Shown piece by piece: positions 37,049 through 50,525 of a DNA stretch of 64,000 nucleotides. Location of the stretch: positions 3,643,318-3,707,317 of the forward strand of contig VUYV01000054.1 of NCBI GenBank assembly GCA_008711295.1, given 5' to 3'. Numbering within the stretch: the stretch's first letter is position 1; the number at the start of each line of letters is the position of its first letter. Under the pieces are notes generated by a model that had not been told where the DNA came from, searched no databases, and saw only the letters and a program-made list of their open reading frames with translations. Position numbers and translations under genes: made by a program. The stretch is from Anarhynchus alexandrinus (lineage: Eukaryota > Chordata > Aves > Charadriiformes > Charadriidae).

Positions 37049-39850
37049 TTTCCCAAAAACTCCCAGCTGGTGGTGACCCCATCAGCTGGAGAGGTGTCTG
37101 AGTAGGCACGCGGCAGCCTGGAGCGATCCGGGATGCCCCGTGCGGGACGGGGGCGGGCGATGGATTTAATAAGAAAAGCTTCACCCAGCCGCCAAGGCTG
37201 GATTAGGGAAGAGTTCGTCAGCCGGACGCAAAACTTGGTAATCCTTTCGTGTTGGGGTAAGGAGGGCCGTGCTGAGAACCCAGGGGGTGCGTGTGGGATG
37301 GGGCTGCTCTGACTCCGGGCATCTCTTCCCCTCCCGACCTGGCAGCAGAAACAGCCTGGAGAGACCTTTTTGTTCATCAGGATCTGGAGGGATGGAGCCG
37401 AGATAAAGGCTGAGGTCCCTGCACCCTGCGTGATTAGCCAGTGATCCAGCCACGGTCTTTCCCTTTCTTCTTTTGACCCAGTTTGCAGTGGCCTGCTTTT
37501 CCCAACCTGCTGGGTAATCCTAAGTAATAGGAGACAGATGCCTAAATGTCTCTTGAGGAGCTGGACCTTAATCCCTACCTTCAGTGCTCTGGCTCCTTGT
37601 AAGCCATCTCACGTCCACAAGGGCTGAGCCTCCTGTGCATCACCCTCCCCTATCCAGGGCAAAACGTGCCCTGGGGTGCGGGGCGGTGGGGAACAGGGTT
37701 TTGGGGTCACCAGGCAAAGAGCCAGCGGGTCAGGGCTGGGATATACGGCAGCCACTTACGGATCATCACCTGGAAGAGGCTTCGGAGAGCTGGACAGGAC
37801 AGAAAAGCTGCAAGAGGAGCGTGAGGTGTGTGACGTGCAGCCACCCACCTAGGGAAGAGGAGGTGGGGTAGGGGAGGAAGGGGAAAAAACAAGGCAGAGG
37901 CAGCATGCTCTTTGCCACATGGTGTCTGACATGCTGGTGGGATGCTCCATGTGGGCATTGACCGGCAGATGGACTGTCAGGATGGAGAAAGACCACATGG
38001 CTTTGCCTGGTCCTGGTGGCTCTGCTGTGCTGCTCTGGAGCTCTTCCAGCTGCCAGGGTAGGGCATAGCCTCAGGCTGGGGCTAAAAAATGTCGTAATAA
38101 CATCTGCATCCCACTTCGGTGGGAGTTTTGTGCTCTGCGGGGCTCCCGTTCAGCCCTGCTCACCGGGGGGCTGCCTCCACCCCCAACCCCCAACCCGCAC
38201 TCAGCATGGCTGCCTCGGGCAGCTCTCGGGGGGGGGCTGCGGGGCCGGGAGCTCTCCTCCCCCTGGTACCCCTCACCCCTTCATTTCAACACAGCCCTCC
38301 ACCTCCGGCTTGTTTGCACAGCTCAAAATGTTCCGAGCATTATCAGTGTTTGCACTTTTGCCACTGTTTGTGCTAGTTGCGCTTTAAAGGCAATAAAGTC
38401 AAGCTTTGTTTGCTTACAAGGAAACTGTATTTTTTTTTTCCCCCTCATTAGACAAACCAGTGCTTGCCCAAAAAATTGACACCAACCACCCCTGTAAGCC
38501 CTGGGCCTGCTTGGGCTCCTGGGGACAACGTCCCTGGAGGAAAAGGGACTTCATGTGTGCAAACACAGCCGGCTCACGCCGTACATTGCCCCATGGCTCT
38601 GCCTGCCAGGCTTTATGCTTCATGGGGGGGGCTGAAGCCAGCACCCCCCTCCTTTCAGCCAGTCCCCTGAAGCCAGTGCCGAGGTATCCCGGGTCACACA
38701 GCCCTGACAGGCCCTTTTCCAAGTGAACTGGCATTACCCCCGGCAAAGCCGCTTCACCCTGGCTAAGTCCCGGGGCTTACGGGAGCAGCATGGGCGCTGG
38801 GTGCCGCTGACGACACCGGGCGATGCAGGTGCTACCGGAGCAGGGAGGTGACCTCACGTGTGCCCAGCCGCCCGCTGCCGTCCCCGCACGCTGACACCGC
38901 CTCCCGTGTGCTGGCTCCGATGTGCTGTCCCTGGCCGGCGGGTTAAACTTTAACAGGTTGGGGCCAGCGCAAGGCCAGATGAGTCTCAGGAGTGACTGGG
39001 ATGTTCTTTTTGGAGAAAGCAATACTAAGGAAGTGCCCTCCACTGCGCTGCTTAGTGACCCTCTCCCATCTGGCTGCTCCTCCATCCCTGCTCATGGAAA
39101 GCCTTCCTCCATCATCCTCCTCGTCTCCCCATCTGCTCTCTCTTTTGGTCTGGTTGAGCAGGGGCTCGCTGGGCTGCTCAGCGCATCTCTCCATGGGCAG
39201 GGTATTTCACACACCGCCTAAGGCTGACCTGGCCATGGGAGATGCTGCCGGGGTGTGTGCTAAGCCTCTCGGGGTGATGCCAGCTGTGGTGCTGGCCCTG
39301 CTGCCCCCCTCAAGCCCCTCGGTACCACTCCAGCATCCTTGTGACAGGGCAGAGCCCATTGCAAACCCTGCTCTCCGCATCCCCTGGGACTCGGGTGGCT
39401 GGAGGGCGACCCGCAGCTGCCCATTTTTCCTGGAAGGGCAGCGCTTCTTGCAACCGATCCCTCGATTAACGTAAGGTATTTTCTCTGCCCCGCCGGGGCA
39501 CACATCGCCTCTCGAAAGAGCAGCCGCCATGGCTCAGCACCAGGAACACGGTGTAAACAAGGTGCCAGCCGGCCCCCGGTTCTGCAGGGACAGCCTGGGG
39601 CTGGAAGGGGCCAAAAGAGGCACAAACCACACAGCTGTAAAGAGGGGTTTAAGCTCCCCCAAAAAGAAGAGCTGTGGAAAAGGCAAAGCTCTCTCTGGGC
39701 TGGAAATAATGGCAGCGGCCAGGTCCCTGAGCCCCGAAATGTCGGTGCTGTGCTGCAGCGTGTGGCGGCTAACCCTGCCCTCTCCTGGACGCCGGCTCAC
39801 TGGAAGCTGGCTCCCTTTGGGAAATTTCCTAATTAACTTTGAAATGCCTC
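37049..39850. other. Intergenic, CpG-rich patches
   Basis: CpG words cluster at 37090-37320, 38740-38950 and 39400-39540. No exon or promoter can be assigned. AATAAAG occurs at 38391-38397 without an identifiable transcript. Confidence 0.4.
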
Positions 39851-42683
39851 CCCCCCCCCCGCCATAAAATGCAGCCTTAGCTGTTTGAGGGGTGCAGCTC
39901 ACCCAGGCCTGTTGGGCCAGGGAGGCTGGGAAGGACGGTGGCATTTCGGGGTGGGTTTAGGATGTGAGCCATGCTCCTTGGATAAGCAAGAAGTAATCAC
40001 GGGAATGTCGGCTGCAAACCAGGACTGAAGCACAGGGAAGCCCTAAGAGGGGAGGGGAGGTGTATGTGGAGGAGCCCCGCAGGCTGCTCCATGGGGGCCA
40101 CAGTGGCGAAGAGGTCCTGCAGCGGTGGAACACGGCCGTGGGGGCTGGATGGGATGGGCTGAGTTGGTGTAACCCCTCTGGTGTGCCAGTGGCACTGAGC
40201 TGGGGACAGCCCTCTCTTTCCTGCAGCAGTCATGCATTTGTGTGCGATGCCCCATTTCGTACCCCCAGCTCCTGGCGTTGTTTTCCACCCCTGCTGCCCA
40301 GGGACAAGTGCTGCTGGCACAGCGGTGCGGGGAGCCACAGGAAGGCGACTGCTGTCCCACCACGCTTTGGCCCTACAGCTGTTTTTGCCTGGTGTTTCAT
40401 TTATTTTTTGATGGCTGCTGGTGTTACCTATAAACAAAGCAAATATTGTGCCTGCGGCGGCTTTAAATCCACGTGCTGTGTTTATTGAGATGGCCACGAA
40501 AGTTTGGGCTGGGATGACTAATGGGAAGCACAGCTGGGACAGGGAACGGTGCATCACTTGGTATATCCTGATGCCTCCTGGGCAAGTAAGCACCGGTGGC
40601 TCCCTGAATTTCCCATCTCAGTCATGCTTTGGGGGTGGTGGTGGTGGTTATTTGGCAAGCCAGGGTGGATGTGACTTGCTCTGGGGAGGAAGCACCCGCT
40701 GCAGCTGTAATTCACAGGTCTGGAAAGCAGCCTGGGACGTGCCTGGTGCCGCCTGCTCCCACCCAGCGTGGGCTGAGCCGTGCAGGTGGGCACAGGGTGC
40801 CTGGCACATGCTGGCACTTGGGGAGCTCATCCTTGCCCAGCGCAGCCTTGGCTGCAGCTCCTATTTCCATCCTGCTCCCCCACCAGAGCATCTCTCCCTC
40901 ATCTCCTGCTGCCGCCAACAGCCCTCCCCTGCTCGCAGGTCCAGCCCAGCAGTCCTTGGAGTCCTCCAGGCTCTGCCGGTGATCATTTCCCTAAGAAACT
41001 GTGATGCCAACATGTTGCAGGCACTGCAGAGTGGTGCAAGCTCGTGGGACTAATCCTGCCTTAACCCAAACCCAGGGACTGCGGCATGGGGTAAGTTTGG
41101 GCAGGAGGCACGCTCTGGTCCCTGTGTTTCATCCCAAAGCCCGCAGGCAGGGAGCAGGGGTGGCATGAACATACCCGTGGTGCTAATTGCTGCCTGTAAT
41201 CCCAGGATTAATGTTTTACTGCTTGTTATATCCCTCTTACAGCTCCCAGCTCCGTTCCCTACCCCAGGCCAAACCAGAGCACAGCAGGCCTTGGGATCCT
41301 CCTAATTAAATGCTATTATTATTTTTTTTTTTTTACATCGCATTTTTTAATGCAATTTAAAACACATGACATCAAGACACAACTCAGCTCGGAGACCCAC
41401 GTCTTTCTGCCTCCCAGCCTCCAAGCATACACAGCATGTCCCTTGGGATTAGAGACTGAGTGGGTGAGCTCGAGGGGACAACTGCCACCGGGCTCAGGCT
41501 GGGCACCTGCCCCCAGCGCCATTGCCCAGGATGGGTATAATCAAAGGTCCCCTTCTGGGGTGAGTCTTGAGCTGTGGGGGTCCATCCTGCAGCGCCGGGC
41601 AGAGCAGAGCCCCGCTCATCCCAGATGGAGCAGCCGTCTGTCTGCGGCATCTGTCAAAATGCAGGCACCTCCTTGGGAATGGCCATATTTCATCCCTGGA
41701 TCCAGAGCTGTTGATGAAATTATAAGGGCTAGACGGATGGCGATTTTTGTTTCAGCGGACACACCGCACACCGGGCACCTTGCAGGAGATAAATCTCTGA
41801 CCTGATAACTGTATTTCTCCTCCTTTCTCCCTCCCTGGCTTCAAATAAATGGGTTTAAACTGGTCGCAGGTCTCTGAAGAGGTGGTGCTGAGAGATGGGA
41901 AGAAAGGAAGAGGAAAGGTCAGCAGAAGGCTCTCCCAGCCCAGCATCTGGAAGGTCCTGAGGGCCTTCTGAGCAGTTTCACCATGAACCCAGGTGCCTTC
42001 AAGATGCTGCATGGGCCCGTGTCTGCTCATGCTCTTCCCTCCTTCCCACCTCTGCAACAGACCAACAGTCTGCTGAGGTCAGGGAGATGGGACTGGATGA
42101 AACCTCTCACCAGCTCTTGCTGCTCTTCTACAAACATCTTTCTGGCACCAGCAATGGCAGCCGTGCTGTAGCTTTTCCACCTGTAGCTTTCTTGCTTTAT
42201 TTGATTTTACCAGGTCTGGTTTTACTGCATATTTTTGCCTTTTATGTGGCCCAGAACTCAGCTCATTTGGGAAGGTCTGTGATCTATACGCAGATCTCCA
42301 TGGATGGTATAAAAGCAGCAGAAAAAGGGACTTAGGGTACATAAGCAAGAGAGAAGTGGAGGGAATTGATTTATACTCACGCTGTGGGCAATGGTGCTGT
42401 GGGGCACCAGGAGTAGGATTTTAGGATCTGCTCAATACAGGATTGCAGGCTTCTAAAAGGCTTTTGCGGGTGTCTTGTGTACAGCCCCAGAGTCCTTTTG
42501 AGCTTTGCTTTCAGCAATGAAGAACCCATCAGGAGACTGCAATACAAAGCCATACATATACCTGCCTAGAGTAGGGGTTAAACAGTGGGGGTTTTTTTTA
42601 CACAGCTTCATATTTTCCTGTCTGTCTGAACACTCTGAACACTTGGCAATAGACTGTTTTGTCCTTTGGTCCATGGAAGGACC
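39851..42683. other. Intergenic, no gene seen
   Basis: C run at 39850-39860; T-rich runs near 41320-41335. A frame at 42087-42335 contains a hydrophobic segment (LLYLILPGLVLLHIFAF) but resembles no protein I know and lacks splice or promoter support. Confidence 0.5.
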
Positions 42684-42845
42684 ATGGTGGATTCACCATC
42701 CCTGGAGGTGTTTAAAAAAAAGTTAGACGCGGTGCTTGGGAACATGGCTTAGAAGTGGTTTTGTCACGTTAGGTTAATGGTTGGACTTGATGATATTAAA
42801 GGTCCCTTCCAACCTCAACAATTCTATGATTCTATGATTCTATGA
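42684..42845 (+). mobile_element. CR1 LINE 3'-end fragment of a different subfamily
   Basis: Contains CACCATCCCTGGAGGTGTTT, GGTTGGACTTGATGATATTA, AAGGTCCCTTCCAACCTCAA and three tail units ATTCTATG. The GGTTGGACTTGATGAT sequence marks another subfamily than the 36.8 and 51.8 kb copies (GGAACTTAATGATC). Body shows decay, including a run of eight A. Confidence 0.92.
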
Positions 42846-45800
42846 AGTTTTGACCGTAAAAAAGCAAACTGGTCATATTTACAGAGGTTCACTGAAGAAA
42901 CATGAGCTCAAGGACAAGAGCTCACTTTGTGGCAACAGCTGCCTGCCTTGGTGCTTGCTTGGCCATGCTGGCTAACTTCTCAAATTATGAAAGTTTTAGA
43001 AAGCACTTCTCTAAAAAAAAAAAAAAAAATCAACAAAAATCCATACATTGGTATTTTTTACACAGCAGTCAATGGACATGAGCATCAGTTCTAGGCTCAG
43101 AAAGGCCGTCAGGGTGGGTTTCTGCTCCCTCTTCTTCCACGTGACAAAAATTATTCAAATTCTTCTAATCTAATAGCCAGCTATAGCAGCCTTGCACTGC
43201 GTCGGCTGAAGAGCAGATGCAGCTCTGGCAGGCAGTCAGAAAAACACTAAATGAGCAAGTTTTTCTTCTGCTTCTCACATCCACACCATTCCTTGGTACT
43301 TGCAAGTGCGTGGTGTAATCATCCTCCGTTTGTTTTTAAGACTTCAGCTCCAGAATAGATGGGAACAGAAGGTACAGTAAACTGCTCCTGGTGCCGGGAG
43401 CTGTGAGAAAAATGGGAATGAGTAGGGTGCAGTTACTACTCTGTCCCCTTGAGCTTTCTCTGTTAAGCACTTAATCAACTGAGATACCCCAAATCAAGCC
43501 TAGCAGGTGCCAAATGGCAAAGGTGCCTCTAGATAAACCCTTTACCATGGAAAACACTTACAGACATTTGCTATGATCTGAATATCCATGAGCTCAGCCT
43601 GCTTCTCTGGCTGCTTTACTTCACCAGCTAAAATATATCACCCTTCCTGACTTCCCATCAGCTGGAGAAGGGAAAGCAAGCTGTATTTGCCTTTACACAG
43701 AGCACTCTACTCCAAACAGGCTGGGAGCATTGGCGGGGCTGTCAGACACCAACCCCATTCCCCCAAAACCTAGACTGGGATGGCACAACATGTAGGAGTA
43801 CAAAGGAAAAGATTTCTTGCACGGAAAGGAAAAAACCCAACACTTCTTACACTACTGACTGGAAAATGCTTGAAGAAAAAAACTTGTATTTTTATTTTTT
43901 AGATGATTTATGTAGTTCCCCTGCTAACTGTGCAGTGGTGGAGAGTGTTGGTGCAACCCAGCAAGGACATGGTGCAAATATTGCGTGAGACGAAGGTGGA
44001 GGGTCCCTCCACTCTTACCTTTGCACATCGCTGGCATATGCTCCGCTCCCTCTCTCCCCGGGTACCGCCGCGCTGCTGTGGACTGGCTCTTTGGGCTAAC
44101 GCTCCATCACCTTCCCGCTGGGCCAAGGACAGCACAGGGGGCTTACTCATCCTCCCATCCCGGCCGTGCAACCTGCCCGGCACAGCCGTCCTGTTCGGGC
44201 AGGTTTGACACGCCGAAAGAGAGGTGTTTGCAAACAAACCAACCCAGCCAATTTCCTCATCTCCCAGTGATTTATCTGCAGAAGGAAAAGCTAAGCTTAG
44301 CCTTGACATCCTGCTTTTTATTCTTCTCGGTTTTCCAGCCAGGCGAGCCGGGGCCCGAGGAGTTCAATGAGTGTGGCCGAGGTCAGACCACAAATCAGGG
44401 CTCTGTCAGCCTGGGCGTGCAGGAGCCTCCCAGCTCAGCCTCCTGGCCCCGGGCTCCTGCAAGTGATTTATTTTTCGCCTCCTGTTTCCTTATTTTTAAT
44501 GCATGTGCTGGAGTTCCTCATTACTTCCAAAGAACTTATTTGGGACTCCCTGTGTCCATGCTGGAGGGTCAGTCGTGGCCTTGCAGGGTGGGCTGGTCCC
44601 TGCCGTGCACTGTGCAGTGGGGCTGGAGGATGCCCATGGTCTCCAAGCAATGGAGGTGCTTTTGATCTTCCAACTACCATCCATAAGCAGCCAGACACCG
44701 AGGAAAGAGCTGTTTTTTTCCCTTTGCATTGCACATAGCAAAAGTCCCCAGCGTCACCTCAGAGCCAGCTTTGGGTCTGCCAGACCACATCCTTCCCCGG
44801 CACTCAGGGAGCAGCCACAGCTCTGGTGTTTCAATCCTCCCACTTGTCCATTGGGCTGTTGGGATGGAATGGCTGCTCATGGGCTCATGGGTTTTTCTCC
44901 CCTTGCAGCAGCAAGCATCAGGTTGGGTTAGTGCCATGGTGCATGGGCTGGACGCAGGAGCACAGCGTTGCAAGGAGGTCAGCAGCCAAAAGCCCAAGGC
45001 GGGTGGAGAGAAGCTCCACATGCTCATGGGACCATGGTCTTTGCCTTGGCCATTGCACAGCCTGAGCCTTCAGGTGATTCATTTTGCCCACCCTTGTCTC
45101 CAAGCAGGTTTCTTTTGAAAAGGTTCACTTTTGGGACAGGGGCTGCCCAGTACAGATGCAGCTCTGACCATGCACTAACACCTAACAACGAGCAGCAGCA
45201 GCTCATAACACCACATTGCTCCAAGCACAGCTCCACCACAGCCTTTGCATGGCAGCACAGTTAATTTTAGCTCATCTGAACGTGCAGCATGGTTGCACAG
45301 CCGAGATCAGCTGCAGTTAAAAAGATCGTGGTGGAGAGGCTCAATTTCTTAACACTTTTCAATATTCATCATCCTTAAGTCCCAAGGAGCTTTGTGTGTG
45401 CAACCTCAGAGACACATCCTCCGGACTCAAAGAAGATGGATGTGAAGAAGATGGTGTCTTGACAAGCAAGACCTCTTCAAAATGGAGGTGGACATCTAGC
45501 TGGGTGTTTGTTGGTCCATGCCCAGTGCTGCTTGCTGTGGCTGAACCAACATCAGAGGGGAATTATTCTCCGAGTCCACACAAATACCCCCAGGTCGGGT
45601 CTGGATGAGCAGCGGGGTCGCCTCACTCCCTCCATGGGTGGAGAGTCTGGCACCCAGTGTTGGCAGGGTGGCCCCGGGACATGGGCTGTGTCACAGCCGG
45701 GGGCTGACACCGGCACTGGACTTTGGCCAGCTGAGGGAAGGTGTTTACTGCTGCCATAATAACAGCAGCTAAACAGCCGGCAGCTTCCCACGGAGCCAGC

Positions 45801-46603
45801 ACCCCTCCTGCCCGCTGGGCTGCTGGGGGAGGGGGAGGACAAGGACTCCGATGGGCAGAGCCTGCAGCGGGAGAAGGTGGAGAGGTGGCTTTGGGGAGGC
45901 TGGCGGGGCCCTGCGGTGTCCTCGGGGTGCTGGGGCAGGGTGCTGTGCTTGCAATGGGGCTGGGATGTGCAAGGGAGGGCTTTTGCACCCACGTGTGCAA
46001 ACCCAGGGCATCTGGGAAAGCCTGTCTTGGTTCTCAGACACGGCTTTCCTTGTGATAAGTGCTCTGGGGTGGCACTGAAGTACCCCAGCACCTCCAAAAG
46101 TGCAGAGTGCCTGCCTTGCTGGACGAGCAGAAAGCCCAGTGGTGCAGGTATCCAGCAGGGACAGCAGCCTGGGCCGTGACAAACCGCATCCCCTCGTCAC
46201 TCAGTGAACAAACCCACAGGGCTCCAGCCCCAAAGACAACCAAGGTGTTACAAGGTGGTTTAAAGACTTCTTTTTCCAGTTCCTAGGCTTGCAGGGACTG
46301 ACAGCCGTGTGAACTGCCCCCTCTTCAGGCAGAAGGGTTTAAGACCTTCTCCCCAGCCCCACTCCCCCAAATCAGGTGGTTTCAGTACACTACACTGCTG
46401 TCAAACACAATTTGAAGTGTGGGAGGTGGGGTTCCTATTTGCGATGTCAAAATGCTGCCCTGCAGCGAGGAGCCACCAAGGCCCCCTGGAAGCACTGGTA
46501 CCGATGGGTGATGCTCAGCGGGACCAGCGCTGCTTTATCCCGGGCTGCTCTGACCTACAGCGCCCACGGCTGGAGCCCTTAAAGTTGTAACTTGATTCTG
46601 CAG
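42846..46603. other. Intergenic, no gene seen
   Basis: AT-leaning at 42990-43700, with an A run at 43013-43029; GC-leaning after 44000. No coding sequence or repeat family recognised. Confidence 0.5.
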
Positions 46604-46647
46604 CCCTATAAATATGGCCACTGCACCCTATAAATATGACCAGTGCA
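46604..46647. repeat. 22-bp tandem duplication with TATAAATA core
   Basis: CCCTATAAATATGGCCACTG plus CA (46604-46625) is repeated at 46626-46647 with two substitutions. Each copy contains TATAAATA, close to TATA-box, MEF2 and CArG sequences. Confidence 0.9.
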
Positions 46648-46760
46648 AAACAGTAACAGTAACTGCAGTAACAGTCGTCTAATCTGGTTAAATATAATGA
46701 CTATAATCCAGCGCATTAGCTAAGCGCGGATGGGAATTCATAGGGACCCCAGGAGGAGTC
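46648..46760. promoter_or_regulatory. AT-rich stretch with OTX-type and related motifs
   Basis: Directly follows the duplicated TATAAATA units: repeated CAGTAACAGT, then TCTAATCTGG, TTAAATATAATGACTATAATCC and GCATTAGC. TAATCC and TAATCT are OTX/CRX-type cores. Candidate enhancer only. Confidence 0.25.
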
Positions 46761-49700
46761 TCGGCCCGGTGCTGGCTGCACACTGGGCAAGGCGGAACGC
46801 CAGCCAGCTCTTCTCTGATGTGAAATAACACACCGAGTATGAATAGTTTTGCAGCAGTGACGATGGCACGTGGCCATGCAATGGTCTAGTTCCTGGAGAG
46901 GTTCATGAGGAATTTGTTGCCCTTTTGGGTCAGCTCCATGTTGCAGCGCAGAGGTTGCTCCATACCTGTTAAGAGCATGGCCCGTGTCTGGCTGTCATTG
47001 GAGGCCAACCTCTCTCTGAAGCCACCGTGCCCTGCCACGTTATCAGTCAAAAGCTCGTTAGCTGCCTGGGAGCCGCACAAAATGCTCAGCTGGTGCCTGC
47101 CTGGCACCATCCACCCATCCCACTCTGGGAAGCTGTTTCTTCCCTTTATGTGACCCGCCTAAGCACGGATTCTTATACTAGTGATCAGACGACACCAGGA
47201 GGGGGACAATGGATGTTTCAAAGCCTCCTTCTTTTTCTGCAGGAAACAGGAGGCTCGTAGCCACACGCAGAGCGAAGCAGCAGAGACACCTCCAACAGAA
47301 GCTGTTTTCCAGCCAGAGTTGTCCCTCTGTCACTTATCTCCCTCTTAAGATCCCTGCTTGCCCCTTTCTGCTGGGTTAGTTGGTGCTACGGCTTCAAGAG
47401 CCTGCAAGGAGGTATCACCCTTCATCTGAGATGAACCGACCCTAAGACGCCACAGCCCTGCAACACTGACATGGAGCAATCTGATTTAGGGTGTAGGAGA
47501 TGACTCTTCTGCCTGTTGCTCCCTCCTCCCCTTATAGCCAACTTTCTGCTCCTTATTGCTCACCCTTGGCAGCGTCAGCAGGCAGGAACTGGCAATGGCC
47601 ACTATTGCCTTGCTGTGATTTCTGTATCAGAGACTCAGACTTGATGAGGAATCGCTCTGCACAGCGACTGCACGGTGTCTGTCCTACAGAGGCTGAGCAC
47701 CCAGGCTTTCTTAGTGTGCAAGCACAGGCAGGTGAGCCTGAGTACCAGTGCTTGAAAGCCCGTGCTCTGAATTGCATTGACTATTTGGGAGCTTTGAGTC
47801 TTCCTTTGAGGGGGCTGAGAGTGGAGATCAGCAAAAGCAACCTGGACCAGAGCAGGGCTCTCATCATCATCATCACGGTGGAGATCACAGGATCACACAT
47901 TTGGAGTTAATGTCAGTGAGGAATCAGGGGGAGGATAAGTGTCATCTGCTTCTCCAGTGGCTGGAGAAGACCAACCTGGAGGTTGTCAGCGGGGCCCCAT
48001 GTTGCAGGGTGCTCCCCAGCCTCCCCCAGGCATTGCCCGTGGGTAAGGGGTCTGGGTACAACTGGCAATGAGGGAGATTCAGGGGCTTTGCCAAACATAC
48101 CTGCATAGGTACCTGCATGCTTCTAGGGAAGAGGAGCGCATGGGGTAGAGCCATAGGGTATGGACATTTCTCAGTTGCAGCACACACATTTTGCCTTCAT
48201 TCAGAAGAAAACATTAGAGCACATTGCACGGACAGCTCTGCAGAATGAGGAAAACAAGCAGGGAGGAGGGGACAGAAGAGAGAACCTCACCCCAGGCAGA
48301 ACAGTGCAAGGGCTGGGGAGAAACTCCCTGCATGCCATTTACCAGAGTCATCTTTGCGGTCCTGGAAACAAGCAGCAGATCCTGGAAACACTGCTGGAAG
48401 AGGCTGTACCATGAATTTTGAATGTAAGGCAACCCTGAAGAGGTAATAAATATGTTTGCACGCACATCCGCACATCAACCTTCTCACCCCATCCCACTTT
48501 GACACCCAGACATGGTATCTGACCTCTGGGATATATCCTGCCCTGTTACCAGAGGCCCCACCAGCATCCTGTCCAACATGTCATTCCCAAAGTTCATTCT
48601 CCTGTTGATCTTATTTCCCTCTCTGATCCACCTGCTCTGCCCCGGTTGGCTCATGGCCGAGTGTCCAGGGCAAAAGATGGCAATCAGGAGGGCATGGGAA
48701 TCATGGGGCTGATAGCAGTAATTTATAGCTCATACTGCAGTGGTTCTGAGTTCAAGGGGGTGGCTGGAAGTAGAGTTCAACAAAGTGCAAAGGAATGGGC
48801 AGCATGAGATACTTAAGCTGGAAAAAATACCAGCCTACCACTAAATAATTTCCTTCTAACTGGGCATATCCTGCAGTCTCTAAATCCTTCTTCCAAAAGA
48901 TTTAATAAAACCCCCGCTTTCCCCAAACCCCCAACCCAGACACTCCTGTGTGGAAGGTGGGTCCATCCCTGCACGTCCTCCACACTCCGCAGCAAATAGA
49001 TGGGAGCTGGTCCCAGGGTCATCCTGGTGGGCCCGTCATGCTGTTGGCCAAGAATCAGCAGGGAGCAATGTCCCAGGAAGGTCACTGCAGCAAGGCACGG
49101 GGATGGAGATGAGGCGAGCCGCTTGTCCAGCTTCTGAGTTGCTTTGCAAGAGAACTGGGATGGAGAGGTGAAGCTGGTGCAATGAAGGCGCAGTAGATAC
49201 CATATGCAGATTTGATCCCATCTTGCTTCCAGTTCCTGGAGGCAAATGGTCTGGCAGACACTGACGGGATCCCCCTCTGCCGATCAGCTTCTGCTGATCC
49301 TGTTTAGCCCATAAATTAGATTTGATGTCACAGCTGTGGACAGCAGCTTCCAGGCCAATGGGGCAGAGCCAACATCCTTATTGCAACCTTCCTTTGTGCC
49401 CGCATTGGAAGGGAAGAAAAGCGAGCAGCTCCTTTCCCCACGTGCACTGAATGTGGGACGGTGGTGGCCGCAGTGATGCCCCTTAAAAGCCTGAGCCAAC
49501 CGGAGGCCCTTCGGAGCAGGCACCTGGGGCGACAGCGGCAGCGGGCAGGGCTCGACGCAGGCAATGCTACTCCTGCTGCTCGCTCCCTTTATGCCTTGAA
49601 TGGATTTCCAAGCTCTTGGCCACCACCTCTGAAAAGCCACAAAGACCCAGGCCCTGGAAGAGGGCTGCGGCTGGAAAAGCAGATGCTATATCCCTCCTCT

Positions 49701-50396
49701 TTGCTGGAGGACGGCTGGGAAGAGGAGGCCCAGGAAATGAGGGTGTATTTCATGTTGACTTTGCTATTTGGTGCGATGCCAGAGTATTCGGCAGTGGGGG
49801 AGGAGGGGAAGAGTGTCTTTGCTCCAAAGAAAACTGAGTTGCTCTGCCAGGGAAATCTCCTCTGAGAGTTGAAAACCGATGGGAAGGTCACCCTTGATGG
49901 TCCAGACCAGCGTGGTGTGCCCTGCTGCAAGGTCACTGCCCCACAGTAGGTACAGTGCAAATCACCAGCACTGGAGAGAATTACCATAACCCCAGGGCCA
50001 TGCCGCTGCCAGCACCCTCCTGGACATATTTGCCTGCCCATAATCCCAGTGCAAAGCCGGGTGTCCCCCCACTCCTTGCCCACTCCCTGCCAGCCCTTTC
50101 CCATCCTCCCAGCATAACAGGCTGAGCTCGAGCCCAGCCAGCCCCTACCCTGGTTGCCTCATGGCCACAGGGCTGCCCTGTAGAGACAGACCCTCATCCT
50201 ACTGCTAAGCCCATCCACATCCCTAACCTAAACCTGAGTCAGGGAGGGAATGAACCCCCCCCGCCCTTTTCTTTGGACTCGGACAAAACCAGCCCATTTC
50301 CTACCACTGCAGCTCTTGCAACATCCAATATGAAATCCAGCTCTCGAGCTGCTAGTTTGGCTGATGTTTTCTACAGCAAGCTGTTGACTGTGTCTG
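46761..50396. other. Intergenic, no gene seen
   Basis: No gene, transposon or RNA gene recognised. Frames are short and overlapping on both strands. Confidence 0.5.
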
Positions 50397-50425
50397 TATC
50401 CTATATTGTGAGATGATATAGGATA
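50397..50425. repeat. Perfect 10-bp inverted repeat with 9-base loop
   Basis: TATCCTATAT (50397-50406) pairs fully with ATATAGGATA (50416-50425). CTGTATCCTA recurs at 50450-50459. No terminator-like T run follows. Confidence 0.9.
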
Positions 50426-50514
50426 TCCTATGTATCGTGCCTGTATCCTACTTCTCACTCAAGCCTGAGTATAAGCCTGGAGGTGTCTGGGAGAACCAGT
50501 TTGCCCACTGAATA

Positions 50515-50524
50515 CTATAAATAG
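50515..50524. promoter_or_regulatory. Perfect MEF2-consensus site
   Basis: CTATAAATAG fits YTAWWWWTAR exactly. An identical 10-mer is at 57284-57293. It could instead be a TATA box; no transcript start is evident. Confidence 0.3.
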
Positions 50525-50525
50525 T

